A DNA stretch of 64,000 bases from Paracoccaceae bacterium (GTDB lineage Bacteria > Pseudomonadota > Alphaproteobacteria > Rhodobacterales > Rhodobacteraceae), in the NCBI GenBank assembly GCA_020637675.1, contig JACKKD010000001.1, positions 434,001 through 498,000 on the forward strand. The letters run 5' to 3'. The first letter of the stretch is position 1. Each line of letters begins with the position of its first letter. Below, in pieces: positions 10,148 through 19,566 of this stretch. A program made the translations under genes and the position numbers. The notes under the pieces were generated by a model. That model saw nothing but the letters and a program-made list of their open reading frames with translations, did not search any database and was not told where the DNA came from.

Positions 10148-11545
10148 TCAGATATGGAGCGCGCGGCCGTATGCGTCGAGCACGGCCTCGTGCATCATCT
10201 CGCTCAGCGTCGGATGCGGGAAGACCGTCTCCATCAGTTCCGCCTCGGTCGTTTCCAGCGTCCGGCCGACGACATAGCCCTGGATCAGTTCGGTCACTTC
10301 CGCGCCAACCATGTGGGCGCCGAGAAGCTCGCCGTTCTTGGCGTCGAAGACGGTCTTGACCATCCCCTCGGGCTCGCCGAGCGCGATCGCCTTGCCGTTG
10401 CCGATGAAGGGGAAGCGGCCGACCTTCACCTGGTAGCCTGCCTCCTTCGCCTTCGCCTCCGTCAAACCGACCGAAGCCACCTGCGGATGGCAGTAGGTGC
10501 AGCCCGCGATGGAGTTGGGCTTGATCGGATGCGGATGGCCTCCGGCGATCAGTTCGGCCACCATGACGCCCTCGTGGCTCGCCTTGTGGGCAAGCCACGG
10601 CGCGCCGGCCACGTCGCCGATGGCATAGAGCCCCTCGACGCCGGTGCGGCAATATTCGTCGGTCACCACATGGGTGCGGTCGACCTTCACGCCGAGCGCC
10701 TCAAGCCCAAGACCCTCGACGTTCCCGACGATGCCGACGGCGGAGATGACGGTGTCGAACTCCTGCGTCTCGGTCTTGCCGTCCCGCTCGATATGGGCGG
10801 TCACGCCCTTGCCGGGTTTGCGGTCGAGCTTCTTGACCATGGCCTTTTCCATGATCTTCATGCCCTGCTTCACGAACTGCTTCCTGGCGAAGGCCGAGAT
10901 TTCGGCGTCCTCGACCGGCAGGACGCGGTCCATCACCTCGACCACCGTGGTATCGGCGCCGAGCGTGTTGAAGAAGGAGGCGAATTCGATGCCTATGGCG
11001 CCCGAGCCGATCACGAGGAGCCGCGATGGCATCCGCATGGGCTGGAGGGCGTGCTTGTAGGTCCAGACGAGATCGCCGTCGGCCTCGAGCCCCGGCAGTT
11101 CGCGCGCCCGCGCCCCGGTGGCGATGACGATGGCCTTCGAGGTCAGCTCCTCGGTTCCCTTGTCGGTCGTTACCGAAACCACGCCCTTCGTCGGCAGCAC
11201 CGCCTCGCCCATGAAGACCGTGACCTTGTTCTTCTTCATCAGGTGGCCGATCCCGCCCGACAACTGCTTGGCCACGCCGCGGGAGCGTTGCACCACGGCG
11301 CCGAGGTCGAAGCCGATGCCCTCGGCCTTGAGCCCGAAGTCCTTGGCGCGGTGCATCAGGTGGAAGACCTCGGCCGACCGCAGAAGCGCCTTCGTCGGGA
11401 TGCAGCCCCAGTTGAGGCAGATGCCGCCGAGATGCTCGCGCTCGACGATGGCTACGTTCAGCCCCAGTTGCGCACCCCGGATCGCGGCGACATAGCCGCC
11501 CGGACCGGCCCCGATCACGATCAAGTCGAAAGCCTTCGCGGTCAT
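10148..11545 (-). CDS. lpdA: Dihydrolipoyl dehydrogenase
   Basis: 465 residues. It has the FAD-binding motif FDLIVIGAGPGGYVAAIRGA, the redox-active disulfide in GGICLNWGCIPTKALL, the second Rossmann motif LLVIGSGAIGIEFA, YAIGDVAGAPWLAHKASHEG, and the catalytic His-Glu region HPTLSEMMHEAV. This E3 flavoenzyme reoxidises dihydrolipoamide in pyruvate and 2-oxoglutarate dehydrogenases or glycine cleavage. No E1/E2 genes are adjacent, so its complex cannot be assigned; most Rhodobacterales have several copies. The ATG at 11545 is preceded by GGGAGGA. An 18-bp perfect AT palindrome lies 22 bases upstream of the ATG. Confidence 0.95.
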   Translation of the reverse strand: MTAKAFDLIVIGAGPGGYVAAIRGAQLGLNVAIVEREHLGGICLNWGCIPTKALLRSAEVFHLMHRAKDFGLKAEGIGFDLGAVVQRSRGVAKQLSGGIGHLMKKNKVTVFMGEAVLPTKGVVSVTTDKGTEELTSKAIVIATGARARELPGLEADGDLVWTYKHALQPMRMPSRLLVIGSGAIGIEFASFFNTLGADTTVVEVMDRVLPVEDAEISAFARKQFVKQGMKIMEKAMVKKLDRKPGKGVTAHIERDGKTETQEFDTVISAVGIVGNVEGLGLEALGVKVDRTHVVTDEYCRTGVEGLYAIGDVAGAPWLAHKASHEGVMVAELIAGGHPHPIKPNSIAGCTYCHPQVASVGLTEAKAKEAGYQVKVGRFPFIGNGKAIALGEPEGMVKTVFDAKNGELLGAHMVGAEVTELIQGYVVGRTLETTEAELMETVFPHPTLSEMMHEAVLDAYGRALHI

Positions 11546-11567
11546 GCCGTTCCTCCCTGGCGAAATG

Positions 11568-11585
11568 TAGTTTAATATTAAACTA
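11568..11585. promoter_or_regulatory. 18-bp AT palindrome upstream of lpdA
   Basis: TAGTTTAATATTAAACTA is a perfect 18-bp palindrome in otherwise GC-rich DNA. It begins 22 bases upstream of the lpdA ATG, where a repressor site overlapping the promoter would lie. The form resembles operators of MarR-type dimeric regulators, but no cognate regulator gene is adjacent, so the protein that binds is unknown. Confidence 0.5.
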
Positions 11586-11620
11586 TTTTCCATCGCCGTG
11601 CAATCCACCTCGGCGGACGA

Positions 11621-12208
11621 CTACTCCGCGCCCTTATCCGCCTGAAGTTGCTGCACGATCCGGCCGTACCCGCCCGAATCGAGAAAGGCACGTTCTTCTG
11701 CCGTGCTGGAGCGGCCGAGCGCGGCGTTGCGGAAGGGGAAGCGGCCAAAGCGGCGGATTACCTCGGCATGGGCGCGGGCGTGCAGGTGGTATCCGGCGCC
11801 ATGCTCCGGCATCCGGTCCGCCATGAGCCCGATCGCAAGCTCCTGATCCCCCATGTCCTCGGAATGTTCGAAGGGCATGTAGAAGAAGACCCGCTCGGGC
11901 TCCTTCACCGCCAGGTCCCAGCCGTGATCGAGAGCCATTCGCGCGCCCGCCCGGGCGCGGGCGTCGGTGGCGAAGGCGCGCGGGTCGCCGCGGAAGAGGT
12001 TGCGCGGAAACTGGTCGGTCAGGACCAGATAGGCGAGCGCTCCGCGCGGCCCGTTCAGCCAGAATTCCCTCTCGCCGCGATCTGCCGCCTCCCAGGCGGG
12101 CAGGAAGCGCTCGCGGATCTCGGCGTCGGTCGTGTCATCGGCGGCATACCAGCCGCCCTCGCCGACATCGTGCAACCAGAATGCGAGGATGGCCTCCGGT
12201 TCGGACAT
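11621..12208 (-). CDS. DUF924 family protein
   Basis: 195 residues. It starts MSEPEAILAFWL and contains FLPAWEAADRGEREFWLNGP, LAYLVLTDQFPRNLFRGDPR, AFATDARARAGARMAL and YMPFEHSEDMGDQELAIGLM, followed by FPFRNAALGRSSTAEERAFL; these are the conserved blocks of DUF924, a helical TPR-like family of unknown function. It is cytosolic, with no signal peptide. It lies between lpdA (75 bases) and an MFS transporter (59 bases), all on the same strand, but I see no functional link. Confidence 0.88.
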   Translation of the reverse strand: MSEPEAILAFWLHDVGEGGWYAADDTTDAEIRERFLPAWEAADRGEREFWLNGPRGALAYLVLTDQFPRNLFRGDPRAFATDARARAGARMALDHGWDLAVKEPERVFFYMPFEHSEDMGDQELAIGLMADRMPEHGAGYHLHARAHAEVIRRFGRFPFRNAALGRSSTAEERAFLDSGGYGRIVQQLQADKGAE

Positions 12209-12267
12209 CGTCCCCTCCCTCTTCGTCACGAGTCCATGGTCGCAGGTTGCCGCCCCGAAGGCCAGCG

Positions 12268-13518
12268 TCAAGGCGACGGCGTGGCCTCGGATTCTTGCTT
12301 GGCCTCCATGACCGCCTCCACGGCGATGGCGCCCGCCGACGGCGACAGCGGCGCGAACCCGCCGGTCTGGCCGCGCAGGGCGACGCGGCGGCGCGTCATG
12401 CGCCAGGCACAATAGGCCGCGAGGGCGAAAAACAGCACCGCCATCAGCAGGAAATAGCCATTCGGGCCGACCCACGCCATGATCCGGCCGGTGATCAGCG
12501 GCCCGCCGATCGCGCCGAGCCCGTTGATGAAGAGAAGCCCCGCCGAAGCCGCCGCCATGTCCGAGGAGTCGAGAAAGTCGTTGGTATAGGCCACGAGGAG
12601 CGAATAGAGCGGGTTCGAGATGCCGCCCATCAGCACGGCGACCGCGATGAGGCTCGCAAATCCGAGATCGAAGACCGTCGCCCAGAGCATGACGACGCCA
12701 CCTAACGCCGAAAGCCCGAGCACGAGCTGTCGCCGTCCGATCCGGTCGGAGGCCCAGCCGATCGGATACTGGAAGACGAGCCCGCCGACATAGATCGCGG
12801 CCACGAAGATCGATATCTCGCGCACGTTCAGCCCCTCGGCCGTGCCCCAGACCGCCGACATGCCAAACTGGGACGCGAAGACACCGCCCAGCAGGAACAT
12901 CCCGACGCAGCCGAGCGGCGAGGCGCGGTAGAGGGCGCCAAAGCTCAGGCGCTTCGTCGTCTCGAATGCCGGGGCCTGGCTTGCCGTCAGGAGGATCGGC
13001 GTGAAGGCGAGCGAGACGAGCACGGACGGGATGACGAATAGGATGTAACCTGAGGGGTCGCCGAAGTTCAGCAGCGCCTGCGCCGCGATGATGCCGATCA
13101 TCTGCATGATCATGTAGAGCGACAGCGCCTGCCCCCGCGTCTCGTTCGTCGAGGCGTTGTTCAGCCAGCTTTCCGCGGTGATGTAGACGCCCGAGAACGA
13201 AAATCCGATCAGCACCCGCATCGCGGCCCAGGCGATCCAGTCGGGCGCGGCGGCATACATGATGAGCACGGCCGAGATCATCGAGCCGAGCGCCGCGAAG
13301 ACCCGGACATGGCCCACGCGGCGGATCATTTCGGGCGTCATCCGGCTGCCGAAGAGGAAGCCCGCGAAATAGGCGGCCATGACGTAGGACATCTCCGTCG
13401 TGGTGAAGCCCTCGATGCCCCCGCGGATGCCGAGCAGCGTGCCCTGCATGCCGTTGCCGAGCATCAGCAGCATCATGCCGAGAAGGAGGGCCCAGGAATT
13501 GCGAAGGACGGTCAGCAT
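12268..13518 (-). CDS. MFS transporter, YcaD-like
   Basis: 416 residues with about 12 membrane helices. It starts MLTVLRNSWALLLGMMLLML and shows the YcaD-like features TTTEMSYVMAAYFAGFLFGS, the loop RRVGHVRVFAALGS, SFSGVYITAESWLNN and WASDRIGRRQLVLGL in the central loop. The substrate is unknown; relatives are annotated as sugar or drug permeases without direct evidence. The C-terminal 35 residues are a polar cytosolic tail. The start at 13518 is chosen because the hydrophobic N-terminus begins there; an upstream start at 13548 would only add a short polar extension. Confidence 0.85.
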   Translation of the reverse strand: MLTVLRNSWALLLGMMLLMLGNGMQGTLLGIRGGIEGFTTTEMSYVMAAYFAGFLFGSRMTPEMIRRVGHVRVFAALGSMISAVLIMYAAAPDWIAWAAMRVLIGFSFSGVYITAESWLNNASTNETRGQALSLYMIMQMIGIIAAQALLNFGDPSGYILFVIPSVLVSLAFTPILLTASQAPAFETTKRLSFGALYRASPLGCVGMFLLGGVFASQFGMSAVWGTAEGLNVREISIFVAAIYVGGLVFQYPIGWASDRIGRRQLVLGLSALGGVVMLWATVFDLGFASLIAVAVLMGGISNPLYSLLVAYTNDFLDSSDMAAASAGLLFINGLGAIGGPLITGRIMAWVGPNGYFLLMAVLFFALAAYCAWRMTRRRVALRGQTGGFAPLSPSAGAIAVEAVMEAKQESEATPSP

Positions 13519-13571
13519 CAGAGGGTTCTTTCGTTCACACCCTGGCAATCTGGCAGAGTTTCGGGCCCCTG

Positions 13572-14669
13572 TCAGGCCCCGCCCGGAGCTTCCGCCGCCC
13601 TCTCGCCGCGGCCGGGCAGGAGGAGCGAGGCGTCGCCGTAGGAAAAAAAGCGGTAGCCATGGGCGATCGCATGGGCATAGGCCCGCGCGATCCGCTCCTT
13701 GCCCATCAGCGCCGAGACGAGCATGAGCAGGGTGGACTTCGGCAGGTGGAAGTTGGTCATCAGTCCATCGGTCACGCGGAACCGGTAACCGGGGTAGATG
13801 AAGATCTCGGTCTTGCCGCGCCAGGGCCGGACCCGACCCGAGACTGCCGCCGTCTCGATCAACCGCAGCGCCGTGGTGCCGACGGGAATCACCCGTCCGC
13901 CCGCCGCCCGCGTCGCGTTGATCTCGGCCGCGGCGGCTTCGGAGACCTCACCCCATTCGGCGTGCATCCGGTGGGTGGTCACGTCCTCGACCTTCACCGG
14001 CAGGAAGGTTCCGGCGCCGACATGAAGCGTGACATGGGTGAAGGCCACGCCGCAGGCGGCGAGGCGGGCGAGGAGGTCCTCGTCGAAATGGAGCGAGGCG
14101 GTCGGCGCTGCGACGGCACCCGATCGGCGGGCGAAGACGGTCTGGTAGTCCTCGGCGTCCCGCGCGTCCGGGGCGCGCAGGGCGGCGATGTAGGGCGGCA
14201 GCGGCATCTGCCCCGCCTCCGCGAGCGCCGCGTCGAAATCGGTCGCCGCGAGATTGAACGACAGTTCCGCCTGCCCCTCGGCGATCCCTTCGACACGGGC
14301 TTGCAGCCGGTCGGAAAACCGGATCGTCTCGCCCTCCTTCAGCTTGCGCAGGGGCTTCGCGAGCGCCGCCCAACGCCCGCCGGATTGCGGCTCCAGGAGG
14401 GTCACTTCGATCTTCGCCATGGACGGCCCCTGCGCCGTCATCCGCCGGCGCGTGCCCGAAAGGCGGGCGGGAATGACCCTGGTGTCGTTCAGGACCAGCC
14501 GGTCGCCGGGGCCGAGCAGGTCCGGCAGGTCGCTCACATGCAGGTCACGGAGCCGCTCGCCCCCGCCTTCAGCCTCCACGACCAGAAGCCGCGCGGCCGG
14601 GCGGGGGCGAACCGGGCGCGTGGCGATGAGCTGATCGGGCAGCTCGAAATCGAAGTCGGACAGCTTCAT
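13572..14669 (-). CDS. queA: S-adenosylmethionine:tRNA ribosyltransferase-isomerase
   Basis: 365 residues, normal for QueA. It begins MKLSDFDFELPDQLIATRPV and has RPAARLLVV, GDRLVLNDTRVIPARLSG, the insert PLPPYIAALRAPDARDAEDY, and the C-terminal signature HVGAGTFLPVKVEDVTTHRM ... EWGEV followed by VGTTALRLIE and TNFHLPKSTLLMLVSALMG. It transfers and isomerises the ribosyl moiety of SAM to make epoxyqueuosine in the wobble base of some tRNAs. Its start overlaps the end of the upstream AsmA-like gene. No tgt or queG is visible here. Confidence 0.97.
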   Translation of the reverse strand: MKLSDFDFELPDQLIATRPVRPRPAARLLVVEAEGGGERLRDLHVSDLPDLLGPGDRLVLNDTRVIPARLSGTRRRMTAQGPSMAKIEVTLLEPQSGGRWAALAKPLRKLKEGETIRFSDRLQARVEGIAEGQAELSFNLAATDFDAALAEAGQMPLPPYIAALRAPDARDAEDYQTVFARRSGAVAAPTASLHFDEDLLARLAACGVAFTHVTLHVGAGTFLPVKVEDVTTHRMHAEWGEVSEAAAAEINATRAAGGRVIPVGTTALRLIETAAVSGRVRPWRGKTEIFIYPGYRFRVTDGLMTNFHLPKSTLLMLVSALMGKERIARAYAHAIAHGYRFFSYGDASLLLPGRGERAAEAPGGA

Positions 14670-17600
14670 TGGTCCAGTTTCGGCGGCGCGGCCCGGAAGA
14701 TGTCGCGGAACATCCCGGGCGTGAGGATCGAAAGCGGGTTGACGGCAACCCGCGGGTCGGCGGCAGGACCGGTCATGCGGTAATTGAAGCCGAAGAGCCC
14801 CTCGCGCCGCTTCGAGAAGATCTGGCCGATGCCGTTCAGCATGTAGATGGGCGAAATCGTGCCCTGCAGGTCAAGGACGGCGCCGTCGGCCCGATAGGTG
14901 CCGGCGCCCGAGATGCCGAGCGACGGGCCGATGGCCGACCCGTCGCGGATTTCCACCGCGTCGGGCGTCAGCCTGAAATCGCCCGAGACGTCGGAGAAGA
15001 GAAGCCCGGGGCCGTTGAGCTGCGCCAGAAGTCCGACGACCGAGATCGCGTCGAGAAGCTCGGCAAGCGCCGGAACCCCCGTGACGCGGAACTGACGGAT
15101 CGTCAGGGTCCCGTCGTAGTCGCGCGCGGGACCGGACGGGCGCAGCGTGAGGTCGAGCCGCCCGCCGACCCCGCGGGTGAAGACACCCGCCGCGCGGAAT
15201 GTTTGGCCGGCGTCATCGGACCGGACGCGCACCGCCGTGCGGCCCGACATCGGCACGACCGCACCCTGCACCGGTGCTTCGCCGTTCACGCGACCGGCGA
15301 ACTCGCCGTTCAGCCCCCCCTTGGTGGTGAACGTGCCGCGGAACCCGGTCAGCGCGATGCCCTCGGTCACTCTCACGCGGTCGAGCGCGACGGTCAGCGG
15401 CCCACCACCCGCGGCGCCCTCGCCCGTTCCGAAGGTGGCACTGCGCAGGTCGACCTGCCCGCCGGTGACGCTGATCGCAAGCGGCCGGCCCTTGCCCTGG
15501 CCCTTCAGTTCAACCTGGCCCTCGAACCAGCCGCCGACCTTGGCGCGTTCCAGCCGGATCGAGTCGAGTCCGCCGTCAGGGGTCAGTGTCAGCGCGCCCT
15601 GCGCCTCCAGCCCTGCGGCCGAAAGAGCCAGCCGGTCGATCCGTGCGGGCTTGTCGAGCGCTCCTTCCACCGTGAAGTCCCCCGTCGTCGCAGGGGGCTT
15701 CGTCCAGCCGATCTCGGGAATCCTCAGCGCGAGGCCGGAAAGGTCCGAGGTCAGGCGGAAGGCGGGCGGCGCGTCCGCCGCAAGGTCCAGCGTGAACATG
15801 CCCTTGCCCTTCCCGGCGACCGACCCCTTCGGCAGCGCCACGGAGAAGGCTTCGAGCGCGCGCGGCGACAGTTCCATCGTTCCCTCGGCGCGGCTCCTGC
15901 CCTTGTCTGCTGGCGCGAAGCCCTGCCGCCAGCGGACATCCATCGGCACGCCCGAAAGCATCGCCGGGCCCCAGATCTCCAACCCCTCGCGATCGGCCCT
16001 GAGCTGGAGCCGCCCCGCCGTGAACTCGCGGCCCGGCGCGATGCGATCCGAGGTCACATCGAAAAGCTCCGCCGTCACCTGATAGCCCACGTCCTGCGGT
16101 GTAATTTTCGGCGCAAGCGTCAGATCGAGCAGCGTCACCGCCCGCGCCCGCCCCTCGGCGACATCGACCGGCCGGCCAGCCTTCTTCATGAATTCGAACG
16201 GCTTCTCGTCGAGAAGCGCGAGTGCGGCGGTAATCGTGCTTTCGGTCTTCAGCGTGAAGCGCGCCGGCGCGGGCTTGATGCGGAGGTCTGGAATCGACAT
16301 GACCGACCCCGCCACGTCGATGATGCCTCCCTCGGGCGGCGTGACGTGGCCGCGATCCACCACCAGAGTGTAGGTGTAGTTGTCGATCGTGGCATAGCCC
16401 GCGCCATCCTCGATCGGCGGAAGCGTCCTGATGACCCGAACCTCGGTATCGCGGAACTCCCAGCCGAGGTGGAAGTGGGGCTCGGCCCCGGGCGACAGGC
16501 GGAAGGCCGCGTTCACGTCGAAAAGCTCGCTCGTCGCCACGTTCTCCTGCAACCAGGCGCGGGTCTTCGGCACCGCCGCCACCGGCCAGAGTGCGAGAAG
16601 CCGGTCGCTCGTGATCGCGTCCATGCCGGCGTCAAGCGACGCCGCCCAGCCCGCCGGCGCGGCCGCGAACTGGCCACGGGCCGTGATCCTCTGGTCGCCG
16701 TCGACGAGGACGAGCTGGCCGAGATCGAGCCGGAACGGATCGAGCGCAAGGCGGAAATCGAGCGCTCCCTGGTTGAACGCGACGGCATCGGCGAAGACGC
16801 CTTCCGGATCGGCCTGGAGATCGGTGATGGCGATCTGGCCGACAAGCGCTGTCGGAAAGGCGCCGGCGAAGTCCTTGAGCCAGGCCTTGGCCGAGGCCCG
16901 GACTTTCAGCGCCGGGCCGTCGACCACGATGTCGGAGAACCGCAACGCCGCCGCCGCGGGGTCGTAGCTCAGTTCGAACCGGGCGCGGTCGAAGCGCACC
17001 GGCTTGGTGCCGGGCGTGGGCTGCAGCGCACCGGCGCCGATCTCCAACGACCCGTCGAGCGCCGCATAGGCGCCGTCGGCAGATATCCCGCTTTGCAGCG
17101 CACCCGAGATCGGCGCGTCAAGCGCCCCGAGCCAGGCGAGCGCCGGCGACTGTGCGGCAAGGTCTCGCGCCGAGACATCGGTGACGCGCATCGAAACCGT
17201 CGCCTCCGTCGAACCCTTCACCGAGGCAAAGGCGATCTGCGCGCGCCCCCTGGGCTGCCCAGCCTCCTCCAGCGCGAAGCCGAGGTCGATGGAGAGGTCA
17301 CGCTTGTCCTGGGTGAGCGTGAGCCAGCCGTCTGCCGCCGCCCACACCTTGTCCGAACGGTCGTCACGCAGGGTCAGGTCGAGACCGTCGACGGTGATCG
17401 TCTCGATTCCGTTGAGGACGGGGGCCTCGAAGGCGCGGTCGATGACGCCGACGATCTCCGCCGGCTCCAGCGACGTCGAGGCCCCGACGCCCTCTTGCCC
17501 CACGGCCACGTCGAGACTGCCGTCGGCAAGCCGTCGGAGCGCGATCTTGGCGCCGGTGATCGAAAGGCTGCGCGGCTCCAGCTTGCCGCGCAGGATCGGC

Positions 17601-17947
17601 TGCGCCTTCAGCGTCGTCCTGAGGTCCGGAAGCACGGCGATCCGCCGCCCGCCGGGCGCGAGCAGCTCCACCGCCCGCAATCGCACATGCGGCACGAAGG
17701 CCCGGTCCACCACGAGGTCCACCCCGCCGACGCGCGCCGAGGCGACGCCGCCGAGGGAGGCATTCGCCCGAGCCTCGACCCGCTCAACCACCCAGCGCGG
17801 GGCCGGGATGACCTTTCCCGTCAGTCCGAGCGCGATGTTGACAAGGATCAGCAGCGCGACCAGCGCGACCCCGAACCAGAGGCCGGGGTGGCGGACGTGC
17901 TGCGGCGCCACCACCGCCTCGCCCGCCCTGTCCTCGCTCTCGCTCAT
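14666..17947 (-). CDS. AsmA-like / YhdP-like protein (DUF3971 and AsmA C-terminal region)
   Basis: 1093 residues. A short cytosolic N-terminus is followed by one membrane anchor (LWFGVALVALLILVNIALGL, about residues 26-45) and a very long periplasmic beta-rich region built of repeated 'sense the layer' segments (GLDLTLRDD, GLEIWGPAML, LRIPEIGWTKPPATTGDF, DYDGTLTIRQFRVTGVPALA). The C-terminus (AISVVGLLAQLNGPGLLFSD ... LGISGAGTYRADGAVLDLQGTI) is typical of AsmA-like C-terminal domains. Such proteins are bridge-like lipid-transfer tubes between inner and outer membranes (YhdP, TamB, AsmA family). The role in this organism is inferred from family. It overlaps queA downstream by four bases. Confidence 0.85.
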   Translation of the reverse strand: MSESEDRAGEAVVAPQHVRHPGLWFGVALVALLILVNIALGLTGKVIPAPRWVVERVEARANASLGGVASARVGGVDLVVDRAFVPHVRLRAVELLAPGGRRIAVLPDLRTTLKAQPILRGKLEPRSLSITGAKIALRRLADGSLDVAVGQEGVGASTSLEPAEIVGVIDRAFEAPVLNGIETITVDGLDLTLRDDRSDKVWAAADGWLTLTQDKRDLSIDLGFALEEAGQPRGRAQIAFASVKGSTEATVSMRVTDVSARDLAAQSPALAWLGALDAPISGALQSGISADGAYAALDGSLEIGAGALQPTPGTKPVRFDRARFELSYDPAAAALRFSDIVVDGPALKVRASAKAWLKDFAGAFPTALVGQIAITDLQADPEGVFADAVAFNQGALDFRLALDPFRLDLGQLVLVDGDQRITARGQFAAAPAGWAASLDAGMDAITSDRLLALWPVAAVPKTRAWLQENVATSELFDVNAAFRLSPGAEPHFHLGWEFRDTEVRVIRTLPPIEDGAGYATIDNYTYTLVVDRGHVTPPEGGIIDVAGSVMSIPDLRIKPAPARFTLKTESTITAALALLDEKPFEFMKKAGRPVDVAEGRARAVTLLDLTLAPKITPQDVGYQVTAELFDVTSDRIAPGREFTAGRLQLRADREGLEIWGPAMLSGVPMDVRWRQGFAPADKGRSRAEGTMELSPRALEAFSVALPKGSVAGKGKGMFTLDLAADAPPAFRLTSDLSGLALRIPEIGWTKPPATTGDFTVEGALDKPARIDRLALSAAGLEAQGALTLTPDGGLDSIRLERAKVGGWFEGQVELKGQGKGRPLAISVTGGQVDLRSATFGTGEGAAGGGPLTVALDRVRVTEGIALTGFRGTFTTKGGLNGEFAGRVNGEAPVQGAVVPMSGRTAVRVRSDDAGQTFRAAGVFTRGVGGRLDLTLRPSGPARDYDGTLTIRQFRVTGVPALAELLDAISVVGLLAQLNGPGLLFSDVSGDFRLTPDAVEIRDGSAIGPSLGISGAGTYRADGAVLDLQGTISPIYMLNGIGQIFSKRREGLFGFNYRMTGPAADPRVAVNPLSILTPGMFRDIFRAAPPKLDQ

Positions 17948-18075
17948 GACCCTGCCCTGCCTCGCACGCACCCGGCTGCGATCCCGCCTTGCGGCGGGCG
18001 CGCGGCCTCCCTTTATCTTTGCCGGGGCCCGAGTAAAACACGGAAAGCCCGCTGGAACGAGAGGATGGCGAAGAG

Positions 18076-18537
18076 ATGCTCAACGAAGGCGATGCCGCAC
18101 CCGACTTCACCCTGCCCCGCGACGGCGGGACGACCGTGATGCTGTCCGCGCTCGCGCCGCAGAAGGTGGTGATCTATTTCTACCCCAAGGACGACACACC
18201 CGGATGCACGACGGAGGCGCTCGACTTTACCCGGCTCGGGCCCGAGTTCGCGGCGGCGGGCGCCGTTGTCGTGGGCGTGTCGAAGGACAGCGTGAAGGCC
18301 CACGACAAGTTCTGCCGGAAGCACGCGCTCGGCGTCATCCTCGCATCGGACGAGGAGGGCGACACCTGCGAGCGCTACGGCGTCTGGGGCGAGAAGAGCA
18401 TGTACGGCAAGACCTACATGGGAATCGAGCGGACGACCTTCCTGATCGACGGCGCCGGCCGGATCGCGCGCATCTGGCCGAAGGTGAAGGTCCCGGGCCA
18501 CGCGGAGGCGGTGCTCGCCGCGGCCCGCGCGCTGTGA
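18076..18537 (+). CDS. bcp: Thioredoxin-dependent thiol peroxidase (Bcp/PrxQ)
   Basis: 153 residues. It starts MLNEGDAAPDFTLPRDGG and has the peroxidatic motif YFYPKDDTPGCTTEALDFTR, VVVGVSKDSVKAHDKFCRKH, and the C-terminal RTTFLIDGAGRIARIWPKVK. This is the PrxQ/Bcp peroxiredoxin family, which reduces hydrogen peroxide and organic peroxides with thioredoxin. PrxQ enzymes often carry the resolving cysteine five residues after the peroxidatic one; that position is not Cys here, so a 1-Cys mechanism or a distant resolving Cys (CRKH) is likely. Its stop overlaps the next gene's GTG start. Confidence 0.93.
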   Translation: MLNEGDAAPDFTLPRDGGTTVMLSALAPQKVVIYFYPKDDTPGCTTEALDFTRLGPEFAAAGAVVVGVSKDSVKAHDKFCRKHALGVILASDEEGDTCERYGVWGEKSMYGKTYMGIERTTFLIDGAGRIARIWPKVKVPGHAEAVLAAARAL

Positions 18538-19376
18538 CGCTCACGCTTGCGGAGATGGCGGTGGCGGTCCTGACCACCGCCGACGGCCGTGCCAAGACCG
18601 CGCTCTCGCACGCCCATGCCGCCGCGTGGCGCACGTCGCGCGAGGCGGGCGCCACGCTGCCCATAGGCCGCGCCGAACCGCCCACACGCCCCGCCCGGCC
18701 CACGCGGCCGGAACTTCTGCCCCCCCGCGACGTGCCCCGCCGCCGACCCGGCACGCGGGAAGGGCGCATCGCGCTCCTGCACGCTCTCGCGCATATCGAA
18801 CTCAACGCGGTGGACCTCCACTGGGACATCGTCGCCCGCTTCGCCCATGTGCCGATGCCGCTCGGCTTCTACGACGACTGGGTGAAGTCTGCGGACGAGG
18901 AATCGAAGCATTTCAACCTTCTCTGCGATTGTCTTGAGAGCAGCGGCAGCTTCTACGGCGCCCTGCCCGCCCATGCCTTCATGTGGCGTGCGGCCGAGGA
19001 CACGGCGCATGACCTCCATGGAAGGCTCGCCGTCGTGCCCATGGTGCTGGAGGCACGCGGGCTCGACGTGACGCCGGGGATGATCGGAATCTTCGAACGC
19101 GCCGGCGAGGCTGCGGCCGTCGCGGCCCTGCGCACGATCTACGCCGAGGAAGTCGGTCATGTCGCCTACGGGGTGAAGTGGTTCAACTGGCTTTGCGGAC
19201 GCGACGGGCTCGACCCGAAGGAGGTCTTTCACGCCCTCGTCCGCAGGTATTTCCATGGGCCCCTGAAGCCCCCGTTCAATACCGAAAAGCGCGCCGAGGC
19301 GGGACTGCCGCCAGATTTCTACTGGCCGCTCGCCGACGAGGTGGCCGAGGCGCCGGGCACCGCCGGCTTCCGCTAA
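18534..19376 (+). CDS. DUF455 family ferritin-like protein
   Basis: 280 residues, with a GTG start overlapping the bcp stop (GTGA). The first 80 residues are a basic, proline-rich lead (TRPARPTRPELLPPRDVPRR). The core has the DUF455 ferritin-like signature: LLHALAHIELNAVDLHWDIV, FYDDWVKSADEESKHFNLLC, LHGRLAVVPMVLEARGLDVT and YAEEVGHVAYGVKWFNWLC. The Glu and His residues in these helices could form a di-metal site. The function is unknown; the coupling to a peroxiredoxin gene may hint at oxidative or iron stress, which is inference only. Confidence 0.88.
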   Translation: MTLTLAEMAVAVLTTADGRAKTALSHAHAAAWRTSREAGATLPIGRAEPPTRPARPTRPELLPPRDVPRRRPGTREGRIALLHALAHIELNAVDLHWDIVARFAHVPMPLGFYDDWVKSADEESKHFNLLCDCLESSGSFYGALPAHAFMWRAAEDTAHDLHGRLAVVPMVLEARGLDVTPGMIGIFERAGEAAAVAALRTIYAEEVGHVAYGVKWFNWLCGRDGLDPKEVFHALVRRYFHGPLKPPFNTEKRAEAGLPPDFYWPLADEVAEAPGTAGFR

Positions 19377-19566
19377 CCCGAGGGAAACCCACGACATGCG
19401 CCATGCCCGGTCGGCGAGAATCTGCCGAAACCGGCGGCTTCCGGCCCGACAGTCGGCGGCGGCCGGCTTAATCCTTGCCCGTCGCAGAGACGGACGCTAA
19501 TCCCGAACCAGCGGGACCTGTGGGGATGGGTCCGGCCAAATGCGATAACGACTACGGGGGATCGGC

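Noticed and set aside
14669..18139. A very long open frame on the plus strand opposite the AsmA-like and queA genes
   Set aside because: It is a GC-rich shadow: Arg/Ala/Asp-rich, no recognisable domains, and the minus strand carries two convincing genes.
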